This document shows positions 28,033 through 36,640 of a stretch of DNA of 64,000 bases, in pieces (position 1 is the stretch's first letter; the number at the start of each line of letters is the position of its first letter). Source of the stretch: Flagellimonas meridianipacifica (GTDB lineage: Bacteria; Bacteroidota; Bacteroidia; Flavobacteriales; Flavobacteriaceae); NCBI RefSeq assembly GCF_003001695.1, contig NZ_PVYX01000001.1, positions 558,001 through 622,000 on the forward strand. The letters are read 5' to 3'. The position numbers and the translations under genes are program-made. The notes under the pieces are model-generated. The model searched no databases, was not told where the DNA came from, and worked only from the letters and a program-made list of their open reading frames with translations.

Positions 28033-29769
28033 ATGTCAGAAAAAAAAGTAAGCATCCTCAAGGCGTTCAAAACTATTATTTGGCCCAAAAGAAAATTAGT
28101 GCTTATTGGTTTGCTCCTAATCGCCATTAGCAAAGCGGCAAGCTTTGTTGCTCCAATTGCATCAAAATATCTTATTGATGATGTTATTGTAAAAAAGGAT
28201 TATACCATGCTCAAGTATTTGGTTGCCGGTGTCATGCTGGCCATTTTGGTACAGGCCATAACCTCATTCCTTCTCACCCGAATAGTCAGCGTACAAGCAC
28301 AATATTTAATATCAGAGCTGCGTGCTCAGGTGCAAAAAAAAGTGCTGGCCCTACCCATCAGCTTTTTTGACAACACAAAATCGGGGGCCTTGGTATCCCG
28401 AATCATGTCAGATGTAGAAGGTGTTCGCAATCTTATTGGTACTGGATTAGTACAGTTGGTCGGAGGAACAATCACGGCGGTGGTGTCATTGATTCTGCTT
28501 TTAGACATCAGTGTTCCTATGACCCTGATAACCTTTATTCCATTGATTGTTTTTTCTGTGATTGCTCTGAAAGCTTTCAAGATTATTCGGCCCATTTTCC
28601 GAAATAGGGGAAAAATCAATGCAGAAGTAAAAGGAAGACTTACGGAAACGCTCGGGGGAATACGTGTAATCAAAGGTTTTAATGCCGAAAAACAAGAGGA
28701 AGCGGTTTTTGAAGTGGGCGTGGACCGCTTGTACCAAAACGTAAAAAAGAGTTTGACCACGACAGCATTTATGTCGAGCTCCTCCACATTTTTGTTAGGT
28801 GTGGCCACCACAAGTGTTATGGGCTTTGGCGGATATCAAATTATTGAGGGTAGTTTGACCGTTGGCGAATTTGTACAGTTTACCATTTTATTGGGGCTTA
28901 TGATTGCTCCGATTGTTCAGATGAGCAATATAGGGAGTCAGTTGACCGAGGCCTTGGCAGGATTGGATAGAACGGAAGAATTGATGAACACTCCGGAAGA
29001 GGCAGAAGAGGGTGAACGCACCCTTCAACTGGATTCCATTTTGGGCAACGTGAATTTCATCAACGTCTCATTTTCCTATGAAGAGGAAAAAGAAGTGCTG
29101 CACAATATCAGCTTTAAGGTAAAATCAGGACAAGTTGTTGCTTTAGTGGGGAGTTCCGGTTCGGGAAAATCGACCATAGCAGGATTGGCAGCCAGTTTTT
29201 TAAAGCCCAATTCTGGAACCATTACCATTGATGGACAAGATTTATCCCAAGTGGACCTCAATAGTTTTAGGCAATATTTGGGTGTGGTACTTCAAGATAA
29301 CTTTTTGTTTGAGGGAACCATTAGAGAAAACATTCTCTTCCCCAGGCCAGATGCATCCGAAGAGCAGTTACAGAGAGCGGTTAAAGCAGCCTATGTAGAC
29401 GAGTTCACCGATAGGTTTGATGAAGGCTTGGATACATTGATAGGTGAACGAGGGGTTAAGCTATCAGGTGGTCAGCGGCAGCGTATTGCCATCGCGAGAG
29501 CTGTTTTGGCAGACCCAAGAATTCTTATTTTGGACGAGGCCACATCCAACTTAGACACAGAATCTGAAGCACTTATTCAAAAAAGTTTAGCCGAATTGAC
29601 CAAGGGAAGGACCACTTTTGTAATAGCACACCGTTTAAGTACCATTCGTAAAGCGGACCAAATTTTAGTTATTGAAAGTGGGAGAATTGCAGAACAGGGT
29701 ACCCATGAAGAATTGATTGCTTCCGAAGGGAGGTATTACAATCTCTTTACTTATCAGGCTAGGATATAA
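28033..29769 (+). CDS. ABC exporter, fused permease and ATPase (MsbA/LmrA type)
   Basis: A 578-residue half-transporter. It has six membrane helices in residues 1-315 and a C-terminal ATPase with Walker A GSSGSGKS, signature LSGGQRQRIAIARA, Walker B ILILDEATSNLD and the H-loop IAHRLST. Such exporters form homodimers and move lipids, peptides or drugs outward; in Bacteroidetes they are often called lipid A exporters, but the substrate is not readable here. A TAACTTGC element just upstream (about 28007) may be its -7 box. The gene stands alone and converges on the ferredoxin gene across a palindromic repeat. Confidence 0.93.
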   Translation: MSEKKVSILKAFKTIIWPKRKLVLIGLLLIAISKAASFVAPIASKYLIDDVIVKKDYTMLKYLVAGVMLAILVQAITSFLLTRIVSVQAQYLISELRAQVQKKVLALPISFFDNTKSGALVSRIMSDVEGVRNLIGTGLVQLVGGTITAVVSLILLLDISVPMTLITFIPLIVFSVIALKAFKIIRPIFRNRGKINAEVKGRLTETLGGIRVIKGFNAEKQEEAVFEVGVDRLYQNVKKSLTTTAFMSSSSTFLLGVATTSVMGFGGYQIIEGSLTVGEFVQFTILLGLMIAPIVQMSNIGSQLTEALAGLDRTEELMNTPEEAEEGERTLQLDSILGNVNFINVSFSYEEEKEVLHNISFKVKSGQVVALVGSSGSGKSTIAGLAASFLKPNSGTITIDGQDLSQVDLNSFRQYLGVVLQDNFLFEGTIRENILFPRPDASEEQLQRAVKAAYVDEFTDRFDEGLDTLIGERGVKLSGGQRQRIAIARAVLADPRILILDEATSNLDTESEALIQKSLAELTKGRTTFVIAHRLSTIRKADQILVIESGRIAEQGTHEELIASEGRYYNLFTYQARI

Positions 29770-29774
29770 TCGCC

Positions 29775-29846
29775 TTTGTCATTCCCATTTTCATGGGAAT
29801 CCATCAAACGTTTTCTATGGATTCCTGCCTTCGCAGAAATGACAAA
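29775..29846. repeat. 72-bp palindromic intergenic repeat
   Basis: The element is bounded by 9-bp inverted ends TTTGTCATT (29775-29783) and AATGACAAA (29838-29846). Inside are two nested hairpins: CCCAT-tttc-ATGGG (29784-29797) and CTGC-cttc-GCAG (29825-29836), separated by GAATCCATC and ATGGATTCC arms that also pair. It lies between convergent genes. The form is that of a small REP/MITE-like element often seen in flavobacterial intergenic DNA, and it shares the GTCATTCC...GGAATC core with the element inside leuS. Confidence 0.8.
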
Positions 29847-29852
29847 AAAGAA

Positions 29853-30185
29853 TCAGATTTCTTCTGGCGCTAGTTCCACTTCCAGCCCTTCGAGCTCTGG
29901 AGTGATATGGATTTGACAACCCAATCTGGAATTGTCCTCAACATTAAAAGCTTCGGACAGCATGGCTTCCTCATCATCCGATTTTTCAGGAAGATCATGA
30001 CCTGAATTCACATAACATTGACACGAAGCACACATGGCCATACCGCCGCAAATGCCAATTGTACCCTCAGGAGCAAGCTCGTAGGAACGCACCACCTCCA
30101 TCAGGTTCATGTTCATATCCGTTGGTGCATCCACTTCATGCAGTACACCTTGCCTATCCGTGATTTTGATTTTAATGTCGCTCAT
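29853..30185 (-). CDS. Plant/adrenodoxin-type 2Fe-2S ferredoxin
   Basis: A 110-residue electron carrier. The 2Fe-2S ligands are Cys46, Cys52 and Cys55 (ICGGMAMCASCQC) and Cys90 (RLGCQIH), giving the C-x5-C-x2-C...C spacing of adrenodoxin-like ferredoxins. The family length is usually about 105-115. It lies 48 bp after the TrxR-like ferredoxin reductase gene in the same direction, so the pair probably form an NADPH-to-ferredoxin electron transfer unit. Confidence 0.92.
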   Translation of the reverse strand: MSDIKIKITDRQGVLHEVDAPTDMNMNLMEVVRSYELAPEGTIGICGGMAMCASCQCYVNSGHDLPEKSDDEEAMLSEAFNVEDNSRLGCQIHITPELEGLEVELAPEEI

Positions 30186-30233
30186 TTAAGTACTTTAGAC
30201 GCCATAAAAGTCCGCAAGAAACAAAATTCCTTA

Positions 30234-31292
30234 CTATTCTATCGCTTTGACCACTGCTTTTGGAGCTTCTTTTTTACTACCATCAAATCCAGTCACTCCT
30301 CCAACGGTTGTATATTTCATGACGTACTTTTTATCTGGGTGGATACGTTGGTAGGCACTTTGGCACATCAAAGTGGCTTCATGAAAACCGCACAAAATCA
30401 ACTTTAGTTTTCCGGGATAGGTATTCACATCGCCAATGGCATATATTCCTGGGATGTTGGTTTGATAATCCAGGGTGTTATCCACTTTAATGGCGTTCTT
30501 TTCAATTTCAAGACCCCAATCTGCGATTGGTCCTAGCTTTGGAGATAGTCCAAACAATGGAATAAAATCATCCACCTCCAAGTCTATTTTTTCTCCTGAA
30601 TCCGTTTTTTCGATCACAACCCTCTCCAGTTTTTCTGCTCCTTCCAAACTTCTAACCTCAGCTGGGGTAATCAAGTTAATTTTTTTCTGGTTTTTGAGTT
30701 GTTGCACTTTCTCTACTGAATCCAGAGCTCCACGAAACTCATTTCGTCTGTGTACCAAGGTAACTTCTGAAGCTACATCTGCTAGAAAGATAGACCAGTC
30801 CAAGGCTGAATCGCCCCCTCCGGCAATTAAAACCCTTCTATCTCGAAAAACTTCCGGCTCTTTTATCATGTAAACTATGCCCTTATCTTCATAATCAGAA
30901 AGGTTGGGCAATTGAGGTTTTCTTGGTTCAAAACTTCCAAGACCTCCAGCGATGGCCACAATTGGAGCTTTATGTTGAGTTCCTTTGTTCGTGGTAACCA
31001 CAAATGAACCATCTTCTTGTTTTTCAATAGTCTCCGCCCGTTCCCCTAGAGTAAATCCTGGTTGGAATGGCTTAATCTGCTCCATGAGATTATCCACCAA
31101 TTCTCCGGCCAATACCTCTGGAAACCCAGGAATATCATAGATTGGTTTTTTTGGATATATCTCGGCACACTGTCCACCAGGTTGGGGAAGTGCATCAATA
31201 ATATGACATTTTAGTTGAAGTAACCCTGCCTCAAAAACAGCAAAAAGACCCGTAGGTCCCGCTCCAATAATCAAAATATCGGTTGTAATCAT
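30234..31292 (-). CDS. Ferredoxin--NADP reductase, thioredoxin-reductase-like type
   Basis: A 352-residue FAD enzyme. The N-terminal FAD motif is IIGAGPTG, followed by PGGQCAEIYPKKPIYDIPGF as in TrxR-like ferredoxin/flavodoxin reductases (YumC family). The NAD(P) motif is GGGDSALD and the C-terminal FAD motif is YAIGDVNTYPG. It lacks the CxxC pair of true thioredoxin reductases. The ferredoxin gene directly downstream supports the role of moving electrons between NADPH and ferredoxin. The Fe-S assembly genes nfu and mrp lie upstream. Confidence 0.88.
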   Translation of the reverse strand: MITTDILIIGAGPTGLFAVFEAGLLQLKCHIIDALPQPGGQCAEIYPKKPIYDIPGFPEVLAGELVDNLMEQIKPFQPGFTLGERAETIEKQEDGSFVVTTNKGTQHKAPIVAIAGGLGSFEPRKPQLPNLSDYEDKGIVYMIKEPEVFRDRRVLIAGGGDSALDWSIFLADVASEVTLVHRRNEFRGALDSVEKVQQLKNQKKINLITPAEVRSLEGAEKLERVVIEKTDSGEKIDLEVDDFIPLFGLSPKLGPIADWGLEIEKNAIKVDNTLDYQTNIPGIYAIGDVNTYPGKLKLILCGFHEATLMCQSAYQRIHPDKKYVMKYTTVGGVTGFDGSKKEAPKAVVKAIE

Positions 31293-31356
31293 GTAAAATG
31301 TTTTGAAGGGTGCAACTTACATTTTGCCTTATGAAGTAATTATGATTTTAGTCATA

Positions 31357-31602
31357 CTAACTTAAGTTGACCACTTCCTCAATTTGTGGTGCATATTTTT
31401 TTATGGTCATTTCAACACCACTTTTAAGCGTCATTTGGTTGACACTGCACCCGATACAATTCCCTTCCAACTTCACCTTCACTGAATTTTCATTATCAAT
31501 GGAAATCAATGAGATATCGCCTCCATCACTTTGAAGAAAAGGTCTTATCTCTTCCAAAGCTTTCTCTACATTGCTACGTAATTCTTCTGATGTCATACTC
31601 AT
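31357..31602 (-). CDS. NifU C-terminal-type Fe-S scaffold (Nfu)
   Basis: An 81-residue protein made only of the Nfu domain: EKALEEIRPFLQSDGGDI, then KLEGNCIGCSVNQMTLK with Cys49 and Cys52 as the cluster-binding CxxC. Nfu proteins carry 4Fe-4S or 2Fe-2S clusters to apo-proteins. The start at 31602 overlaps the mrp stop codon by 4 bp (ATGA), which favours this start over the longer frame from 31623 and suggests coupled translation. Confidence 0.9.
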   Translation of the reverse strand: MSMTSEELRSNVEKALEEIRPFLQSDGGDISLISIDNENSVKVKLEGNCIGCSVNQMTLKSGVEMTIKKYAPQIEEVVNLS

Positions 31603-32738
31603 TTCTTTTTGACCGCTGCACAACCGGCCATAGTTGTAATTTTAATTGCTTCAGTAGGTGGCAAATCAGTATTTCTTCTAACCAATTCGCTAACCACATT
31701 TTTAGTCAACTCTTCAAAAGCTTCCTCTGTTGGCGTAGCCGTTTGAAGCGCTGCCGGCCTTCCTACATCTCCTGCTTCCCGAATACTTTGAACCAAAGGT
31801 ATTTCACCTAAAAAAGGGACGCCTAAGTCTTCAGCAAGGTTTTTGGCCCCATCTTTTCCAAAGATATGATATTTGTTATCAGGTAACTCCTCTGGAGTGA
31901 AATAGGCCATATTTTCTATTATTCCCAATACGGGAACGTTAATCGCCTCTTGTTGGAACATGGCTACACCTTTGCGGGCATCTGCCAAGGCAATTTCTTG
32001 CGGAGTACTGACCACCACAGCTCCCGTAACGGGCAAAGACTGCATAATGCTCAGATGGATATCCCCAGTTCCTGGAGGCAAATCCAAGAGCAAAAAGTCC
32101 AGTTCATCCCAATGGGCATCAAAAATCATTTGATTCAAGGCTTTGGATGCCATAGGTCCCCTCCAAATAACTGCCTGGTTCGGTTGGGTGAAAAAACCAA
32201 TGGAAAGCATTTTGACCCCATAATTTTCAACCGGTTTCATTTTTGCCTTACCATCCACGTTGATGGAAAGGGGTTTTTCCAAAGCAACATCAAACATGAT
32301 GGGCATGGATGGTCCGTAAATGTCGGTATCCAAAAGACCAACTTTAAAACCCATTTTGGCCAAAGTTACCGCAAGGTTGGCGGTAACCGTAGACTTACCC
32401 ACGCCTCCTTTACCTGAGGCAACGGCAATGATGTTTTGGATTCCAGGAATGGGTTTCCCCTTGATTTGGTTCACTTTAGGTTTTGCCGGAGCATCCACCT
32501 TAAGGTTCACCTTTATTTTTGCTTTTTGATAGACTTCTTGGTGTATTATCTTTAATATCTCTACCTCGGTCTTCTTTTTGGCTTGAAGACTTGGATTCTT
32601 TATGGTTACATCTACCTCAACCTCATCACCAAAAACCTGAACATTGGTCACTGCTCCGCTCTCTACTAAATTCTGTCCCTCTCCTGGTGCAGAGATTTTT
32701 TCCAATGCTTTAAGAATGTCTGCTTTATTAAACTTCAT
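31599..32738 (-). CDS. mrp: Mrp/NBP35-family P-loop ATPase, Fe-S carrier
   Basis: A 379-residue protein. Residues 1-85 are a MIP18/DUF59 domain (ILKALEKISAPGEGQN, VTIKNPSLQAKK). The P-loop ATPase follows, with deviant Walker A GKGGVGKST and DTDIYGPSMP. The C-terminus carries the RREAGDVGRPAALQ-like block and the end AGCAAVKKK. Mrp/ApbC proteins bind and transfer Fe-S clusters using ATP. An upstream TTG at 32741 is one codon earlier; ATG at 32738 is preferred. Nfu overlaps the stop, forming a clear Fe-S assembly pair. Confidence 0.92.
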   Translation of the reverse strand: MKFNKADILKALEKISAPGEGQNLVESGAVTNVQVFGDEVEVDVTIKNPSLQAKKKTEVEILKIIHQEVYQKAKIKVNLKVDAPAKPKVNQIKGKPIPGIQNIIAVASGKGGVGKSTVTANLAVTLAKMGFKVGLLDTDIYGPSMPIMFDVALEKPLSINVDGKAKMKPVENYGVKMLSIGFFTQPNQAVIWRGPMASKALNQMIFDAHWDELDFLLLDLPPGTGDIHLSIMQSLPVTGAVVVSTPQEIALADARKGVAMFQQEAINVPVLGIIENMAYFTPEELPDNKYHIFGKDGAKNLAEDLGVPFLGEIPLVQSIREAGDVGRPAALQTATPTEEAFEELTKNVVSELVRRNTDLPPTEAIKITTMAGCAAVKKK

Positions 32739-32850
32739 CAATCGTTTTGTTTGCCGTCGTTTAAACTGATTCTAAATTGCAAAGATACGGCAACGGCTTC
32801 ATTTTGGGAAGTTTGCCCATTGAAAATGAAGATGGTGGGATAGGGTTGGG

Positions 32851-33177
32851 TTATTGAAGTTCTTTCGCCGGATCCCAAAAGTGCTTTTGAAAATTTACAA
32901 TTTGGTTGTCCACCACTTTAATCCCCTCATTTTCCAAAAGTTGTTGCATCAGATTGGTACCATCAAAATGGTGTTTTCCCGTCAAAACCCCTACTCGATT
33001 AACAACCCGATGTGCTGGTACATCTTTTGCCAGTGAATTGTTCATGGCCCAACCAACCATTCTAGCACTCCGTGCAGCACCCAAATACTTTGCAATAGCT
33101 CCATAGGAGGTCACTCTTCCGTAAGGAATCAACTTTGCCACTTCATAAACCTTATCAAAAAAGTTGGGTTCTTCCAT
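32851..33177 (-). CDS. Alkyltransferase-like (ATL) DNA-repair protein of the MGMT family
   Basis: A 108-residue protein equal to the C-terminal domain of O6-alkylguanine-DNA alkyltransferases: VYEVAKLIPYGRVTSYGAIA, then ARMVGWAMNNSLAKDVPAHRVVN. The catalytic site is PAHR, with Ala55 in place of the Cys of PCHR. This is the hallmark of alkyltransferase-like proteins, which bind alkylated guanine and recruit nucleotide excision repair instead of removing the alkyl group. It is directly followed on the same strand (by position) by the LysE-type gene, one base from its start. Confidence 0.88.
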   Translation of the reverse strand: MEEPNFFDKVYEVAKLIPYGRVTSYGAIAKYLGAARSARMVGWAMNNSLAKDVPAHRVVNRVGVLTGKHHFDGTNLMQQLLENEGIKVVDNQIVNFQKHFWDPAKELQ

Positions 33178-33807
33178 TTATCTGTAAAAAATGCGGATTA
33201 AGGTGATAATCAAAAGAATTAGCATTAAAGCGCTCAAAATATAGTTTGAGTTTTTCGAAAATCTATTGGTCTTCGTCTCCAATTTATTAAAATAAAACGT
33301 ATACAAATACAATACCGAGAACGTACCCATTCCAGCAGCCAGTACAAAAATAAGAATGTCCGTAATCTCAAACTTAATCCAACCTGCTTTGTTCCACATC
33401 GCGTTAAGACCACTATAATAGGGGATGGTCAGTAAATTCAGAGCGGCCAAAAGCATCCCTTTGAAGAAACTATTCTTTTTGCTCATTTTCACTGGTTTCA
33501 ATCCGCCTTTAGTCTTTTTCTTAGCAGTAACGAAAAAGTAGATTGCAAAAAAAGCAAAAACTACCAAAGCTATCTTTAAAAGCAAATCGATAACTTCTGG
33601 ATTGTTGTAGAGAAACTTGGAAATGAGAACGGAAATATAAGACTGTACCATAATCATGGAAGAGACCCCAAGACTAAAGATTATCCCATTCAATTTTCCC
33701 TTTTCCACACTAGTTTTTGCAGCATTCATATTTAAAAGCCCCGGGGGTACCGTGGCCATAAATGCAGCAGAGAACGTGGCAAAAAAGAGGATTAGAAGGT
33801 GTGTCAT
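33178..33807 (-). CDS. LysE-type transporter family membrane protein
   Basis: A 209-residue protein with about six membrane helices (FFATFSAAFMATVPPGLLNM at the start, LYLYTFYFNKL near the middle of the C-terminal half). The N-terminal helix containing VPPGLLNM matches the conserved PGP-x-N pattern seen in LysE/RhtB exporters. These move amino acids or related solutes outward. The start overlaps the trmB stop by 4 bp, and the stop abuts the start of the ATL gene, so the three genes appear translationally linked. Confidence 0.75.
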   Translation of the reverse strand: MTHLLILFFATFSAAFMATVPPGLLNMNAAKTSVEKGKLNGIIFSLGVSSMIMVQSYISVLISKFLYNNPEVIDLLLKIALVVFAFFAIYFFVTAKKKTKGGLKPVKMSKKNSFFKGMLLAALNLLTIPYYSGLNAMWNKAGWIKFEITDILIFVLAAGMGTFSVLYLYTFYFNKLETKTNRFSKNSNYILSALMLILLIITLIRIFYR

Positions 33808-34487
33808 ATGTCAGCAAACCTAAACTGAAGATAGGTTATGGGTTTTCCCTTTTCAAGATATTGATTTTCATAAAATGTCTGTATTTCCAAAACTTCATCC
33901 GGGCTTCCCTCGTTTTTGTAAACGTCATGATTTGAATAGCATATCTCATGCCCTAAACCTTGAAGTATTCCTAAGGTATATCCGTGCAAAAACTCACTGT
34001 CCGTTTTAAGATTAATATATCCATCAGGCTTGAGGATTTGCTTGTATTTATTCAAAAAGACAGGGTTGGTCATCCGGTGTTTGGTTCGTTTGTACTTAAT
34101 TTGGGGGTCAGGAAATGTAATCCAAATTTCATCCACTTCATTTTCCGCAAAAAGTGAGTCAACCAACTCAATCTGTGTCCGTAGAAAAGCAACATTGGGC
34201 AGGTCCATCTCCAGCGCAGATTTGGCCCCACGCCAAAACCGAGCTCCTTTTATATCAATGCCGACATAATTCTTACCAGGATTTCTTTTCGCCAACCCTA
34301 CAGAATATTCCCCTTTGCCACAGCCCAATTCCAAAACAAGAGGGTTACCATTTTTGAAGAAATCACACCATTTTCCCTTCCAAACAAAGTCGTTCAGAGC
34401 TTCATCCCTAGTGGGCTGAATAACATTGGGGAAGGACTCATTTTCTTTAAAGCGTTTTAGTTTATTCTTACTTCCCAAGGCTATCAT
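33804..34487 (-). CDS. trmB: tRNA (guanosine(46)-N7)-methyltransferase
   Basis: A 227-residue SAM-dependent enzyme. The SAM-binding motif is LELGCGKGEYSVGLA, followed by GIDIKGARFWRG. The TrmB signature WITFPDPQIKYKRTKHRM then provides the catalytic Asp and substrate contacts. It adds m7G at position 46 of tRNA. Length and motif order fit the family well. It is the first gene of the leftward run, and its neighbour LysE-type gene overlaps its end. Confidence 0.95.
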   Translation of the reverse strand: MIALGSKNKLKRFKENESFPNVIQPTRDEALNDFVWKGKWCDFFKNGNPLVLELGCGKGEYSVGLAKRNPGKNYVGIDIKGARFWRGAKSALEMDLPNVAFLRTQIELVDSLFAENEVDEIWITFPDPQIKYKRTKHRMTNPVFLNKYKQILKPDGYINLKTDSEFLHGYTLGILQGLGHEICYSNHDVYKNEGSPDEVLEIQTFYENQYLEKGKPITYLQFRFADI

Positions 34488-34547
34488 TTAACATTTTGTA
34501 AAACTAAGGAATTCAATAATGATTTGATGTTTTTGTTTCTTTGTTCT

Positions 34548-35660
34548 ATGCAAAATTCCAAACGTATCCTAGTGGCTCCTCTCAACTGGGGACTTGGACA
34601 TTCCACACGTTGTATCCCTATTATTCATGCCCTGTTGGCTCAAGGCCATCAGCCATACATAGCTTCAGACGGAGTAGCTCTGTCTTTGTTACAAAAGGAG
34701 TTTCCCAACCTACCTTCTTTTGAGCTCCCTTCTTATAAAATAACCTATGCAGAAAAGGGGCGTAATTTCAAACTTAAGATAATCTGGGACTCTCCAAAAG
34801 TCTTCAAGGCCATGTCAAAAGAAAAAAAGGCAATAAAGAAATTGGTCAAAGAATATGATTTGGACGGTATTATTTCTGACAATCGTTTAGGGGTATATTA
34901 TAAAAAAGTTCCATGCGTCTTTATTACCCATCAATTGAATGTTCTATCCGGAAATACCACATGGATGAGCTCAAAAGCACACCAAAACATTATCAAGAAG
35001 TTTGATGCATGTTGGGTGCCCGATGTTGAAGGGAAACCCAACTTAACCGGCAAACTCGGTCATTTAAAAAAGAAGAAAAAGAACATTATCTACTTAGGTC
35101 CCCTTAGTCGATTTAAAAAAAACAAAAAGAAGGTGTCTTATGATTTAATGGTACTGTTATCCGGCCCGGAACCTCAGCGTACTCTACTGGAAGAAAAATT
35201 ACTGGAAGAACTAAAAGCTTTTGCCGGAAACATTCTATTTGTAAAGGGAAAAATACAGGAAAAACAAAACCATGAAAGGTTAGAGCAAGGCAAATATCAC
35301 TTGGACCTTTTCAATTTTATGCAATCTGAAGAGCTGGAAAAAGCCATCAACCAAAGCAAGTTAATTCTTTGTCGTTCGGGATATACCACGGTCATGGATT
35401 TGGCCAAATTGGAAAAGAAAGCATTTTTTATCCCTACCCCAGGTCAGTATGAGCAGGAGTATTTGGCCAAACGAATGCAAAAGCAGGGGTATGTTCCATA
35501 TTGTGAGCAGGATGATTTTACCGCGGAACAATTGGATAGAGTCGCCTCTTTTGAAGGGCTGACACAATTCGATACCACTATTGACTATTTGGAGTTATTC
35601 GGGGTTTTTTCCAAGGTGAAAGAAAACTCAGAACCCACATCTTCCTCACTCTCCACATAG
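34548..35660 (+). CDS. Glycosyltransferase, MurG/UDP-GlcNAc-transferase-like
   Basis: A 370-residue GT-B-type glycosyltransferase. The start KRILVAPLNWGLGHSTR carries the N-terminal donor/acceptor glycine-rich GLGH loop, and the C-terminal half has IILCRSGYTTVMDLAK followed by IPTPGQYEQEYLA, the nucleotide-sugar motif of MurG-like enzymes. The acceptor is unknown. A start at 34527 is possible, but MQNSKRI at 34548 matches the usual family start. Its last 76 bp overlap the convergent histidine-kinase gene; the final ~15 residues look like a non-conserved tail. Confidence 0.8.
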   Translation: MQNSKRILVAPLNWGLGHSTRCIPIIHALLAQGHQPYIASDGVALSLLQKEFPNLPSFELPSYKITYAEKGRNFKLKIIWDSPKVFKAMSKEKKAIKKLVKEYDLDGIISDNRLGVYYKKVPCVFITHQLNVLSGNTTWMSSKAHQNIIKKFDACWVPDVEGKPNLTGKLGHLKKKKKNIIYLGPLSRFKKNKKKVSYDLMVLLSGPEPQRTLLEEKLLEELKAFAGNILFVKGKIQEKQNHERLEQGKYHLDLFNFMQSEELEKAINQSKLILCRSGYTTVMDLAKLEKKAFFIPTPGQYEQEYLAKRMQKQGYVPYCEQDDFTAEQLDRVASFEGLTQFDTTIDYLELFGVFSKVKENSEPTSSSLST

Positions 35661-36640
35661 ATTTTTTCATCGTGCGCTTCAATAATATGTTTTACGATAG
35701 AAAGTCCAAGCCCTGAGCCTCCTTCCTTACGACTTCCACTTTGGTCCACACGATAAAAACGTTCAAATAAACGAGGAATATGCTTTTTGGGAATTCCTTC
35801 ACCGTTGTCCGTTACCCGAACAATGACTTTGTTCTTTATGAGATTTTCAACACTAACTTCCGTGGTACCTTTGGGATGACCATATTTAATTGAATTCACC
35901 AATAGGTTACTGATGACCTGTTGAATTTTTTCGCGGTCCGCCTTCACGAAAATGGGTTCGGGATATTCCATATCGAAAGTCAAGGTAATTTCTTTATCTG
36001 CGGCCTTCATCTCCAATAGGTCAAATACATTTTGAATCAATTCAATGATATCGAAATCCTCTTTTTCAAGCTTCAGTCCACCAACTTCAAGTTTTGTAAT
36101 CAAGTCAAGATCACGAACAATATAGATTAATCGCTCCACCCCTTTGTTCGCCCGCGCCAGATACTTTTCCCGAACCTTTTTATCATTGATTGCTCCATCA
36201 AGCAAGGTCAATATATACCCTTGAACGGTGAACAATGGTGTTTTTAGTTCATGGGATACATTCCCCAAGAAGTCCTTTCTATACTCTTCTTGAATTTTTA
36301 GTGTATCTATTTCAATTTTTTTGTCCTCAGCAAATTTTTCAATTTCCTCGGTCAAAGTCTTCATATCCGTTGTAACGGGTTTAGAGGAAAAAGTAGAGGA
36401 TTCCAAGAGTGAAACATCATCATATATTTTCTTGATTCTTCTGTAAATGAAGCGTTCCACCCGGACTTGCAATACAACGAATGAAATAATGAATAAGCTG
36501 ATAAAAAGGGATGCCAACAGCAAGAGGTTCCATTCTTCCAAAAGGACCATTGCAACTGAAAAAAGAAGGCTTGTTATTAAAGAAATGAAAAAGGAGGAAC
36601 GTAGGGCAAACTTGTAGGATTTCCTGGTTTGAATGGCCAT
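35585..36640 (-). CDS. PhoR-like sensor histidine kinase
   Basis: A 351-residue membrane kinase. Two N-terminal helices (about 15-55) are followed by a coiled linker, the HisKA phosphoacceptor FLGNVSHELKTPL and an ATPase domain with NLLVNSIKYG, DNGEGIPKKHI and GSGLGLSIVKH. The short sensor and C-terminal kinase are like PhoR-type phosphate kinases, although no PAS domain is obvious. It follows the response regulator with a 1-bp TAATG overlap, so the pair is made together. The 3' end overlaps the glycosyltransferase gene by 76 bp. Confidence 0.9.
   Translation of the reverse strand: MAIQTRKSYKFALRSSFFISLITSLLFSVAMVLLEEWNLLLLASLFISLFIISFVVLQVRVERFIYRRIKKIYDDVSLLESSTFSSKPVTTDMKTLTEEIEKFAEDKKIEIDTLKIQEEYRKDFLGNVSHELKTPLFTVQGYILTLLDGAINDKKVREKYLARANKGVERLIYIVRDLDLITKLEVGGLKLEKEDFDIIELIQNVFDLLEMKAADKEITLTFDMEYPEPIFVKADREKIQQVISNLLVNSIKYGHPKGTTEVSVENLIKNKVIVRVTDNGEGIPKKHIPRLFERFYRVDQSGSRKEGGSGLGLSIVKHIIEAHDEKIYVESEEDVGSEFSFTLEKTPNNSK

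Noticed and set aside
28326..28811. 161-residue antisense frame inside the ABC exporter gene
   Set aside because: The transporter motifs on the + strand explain the region completely.
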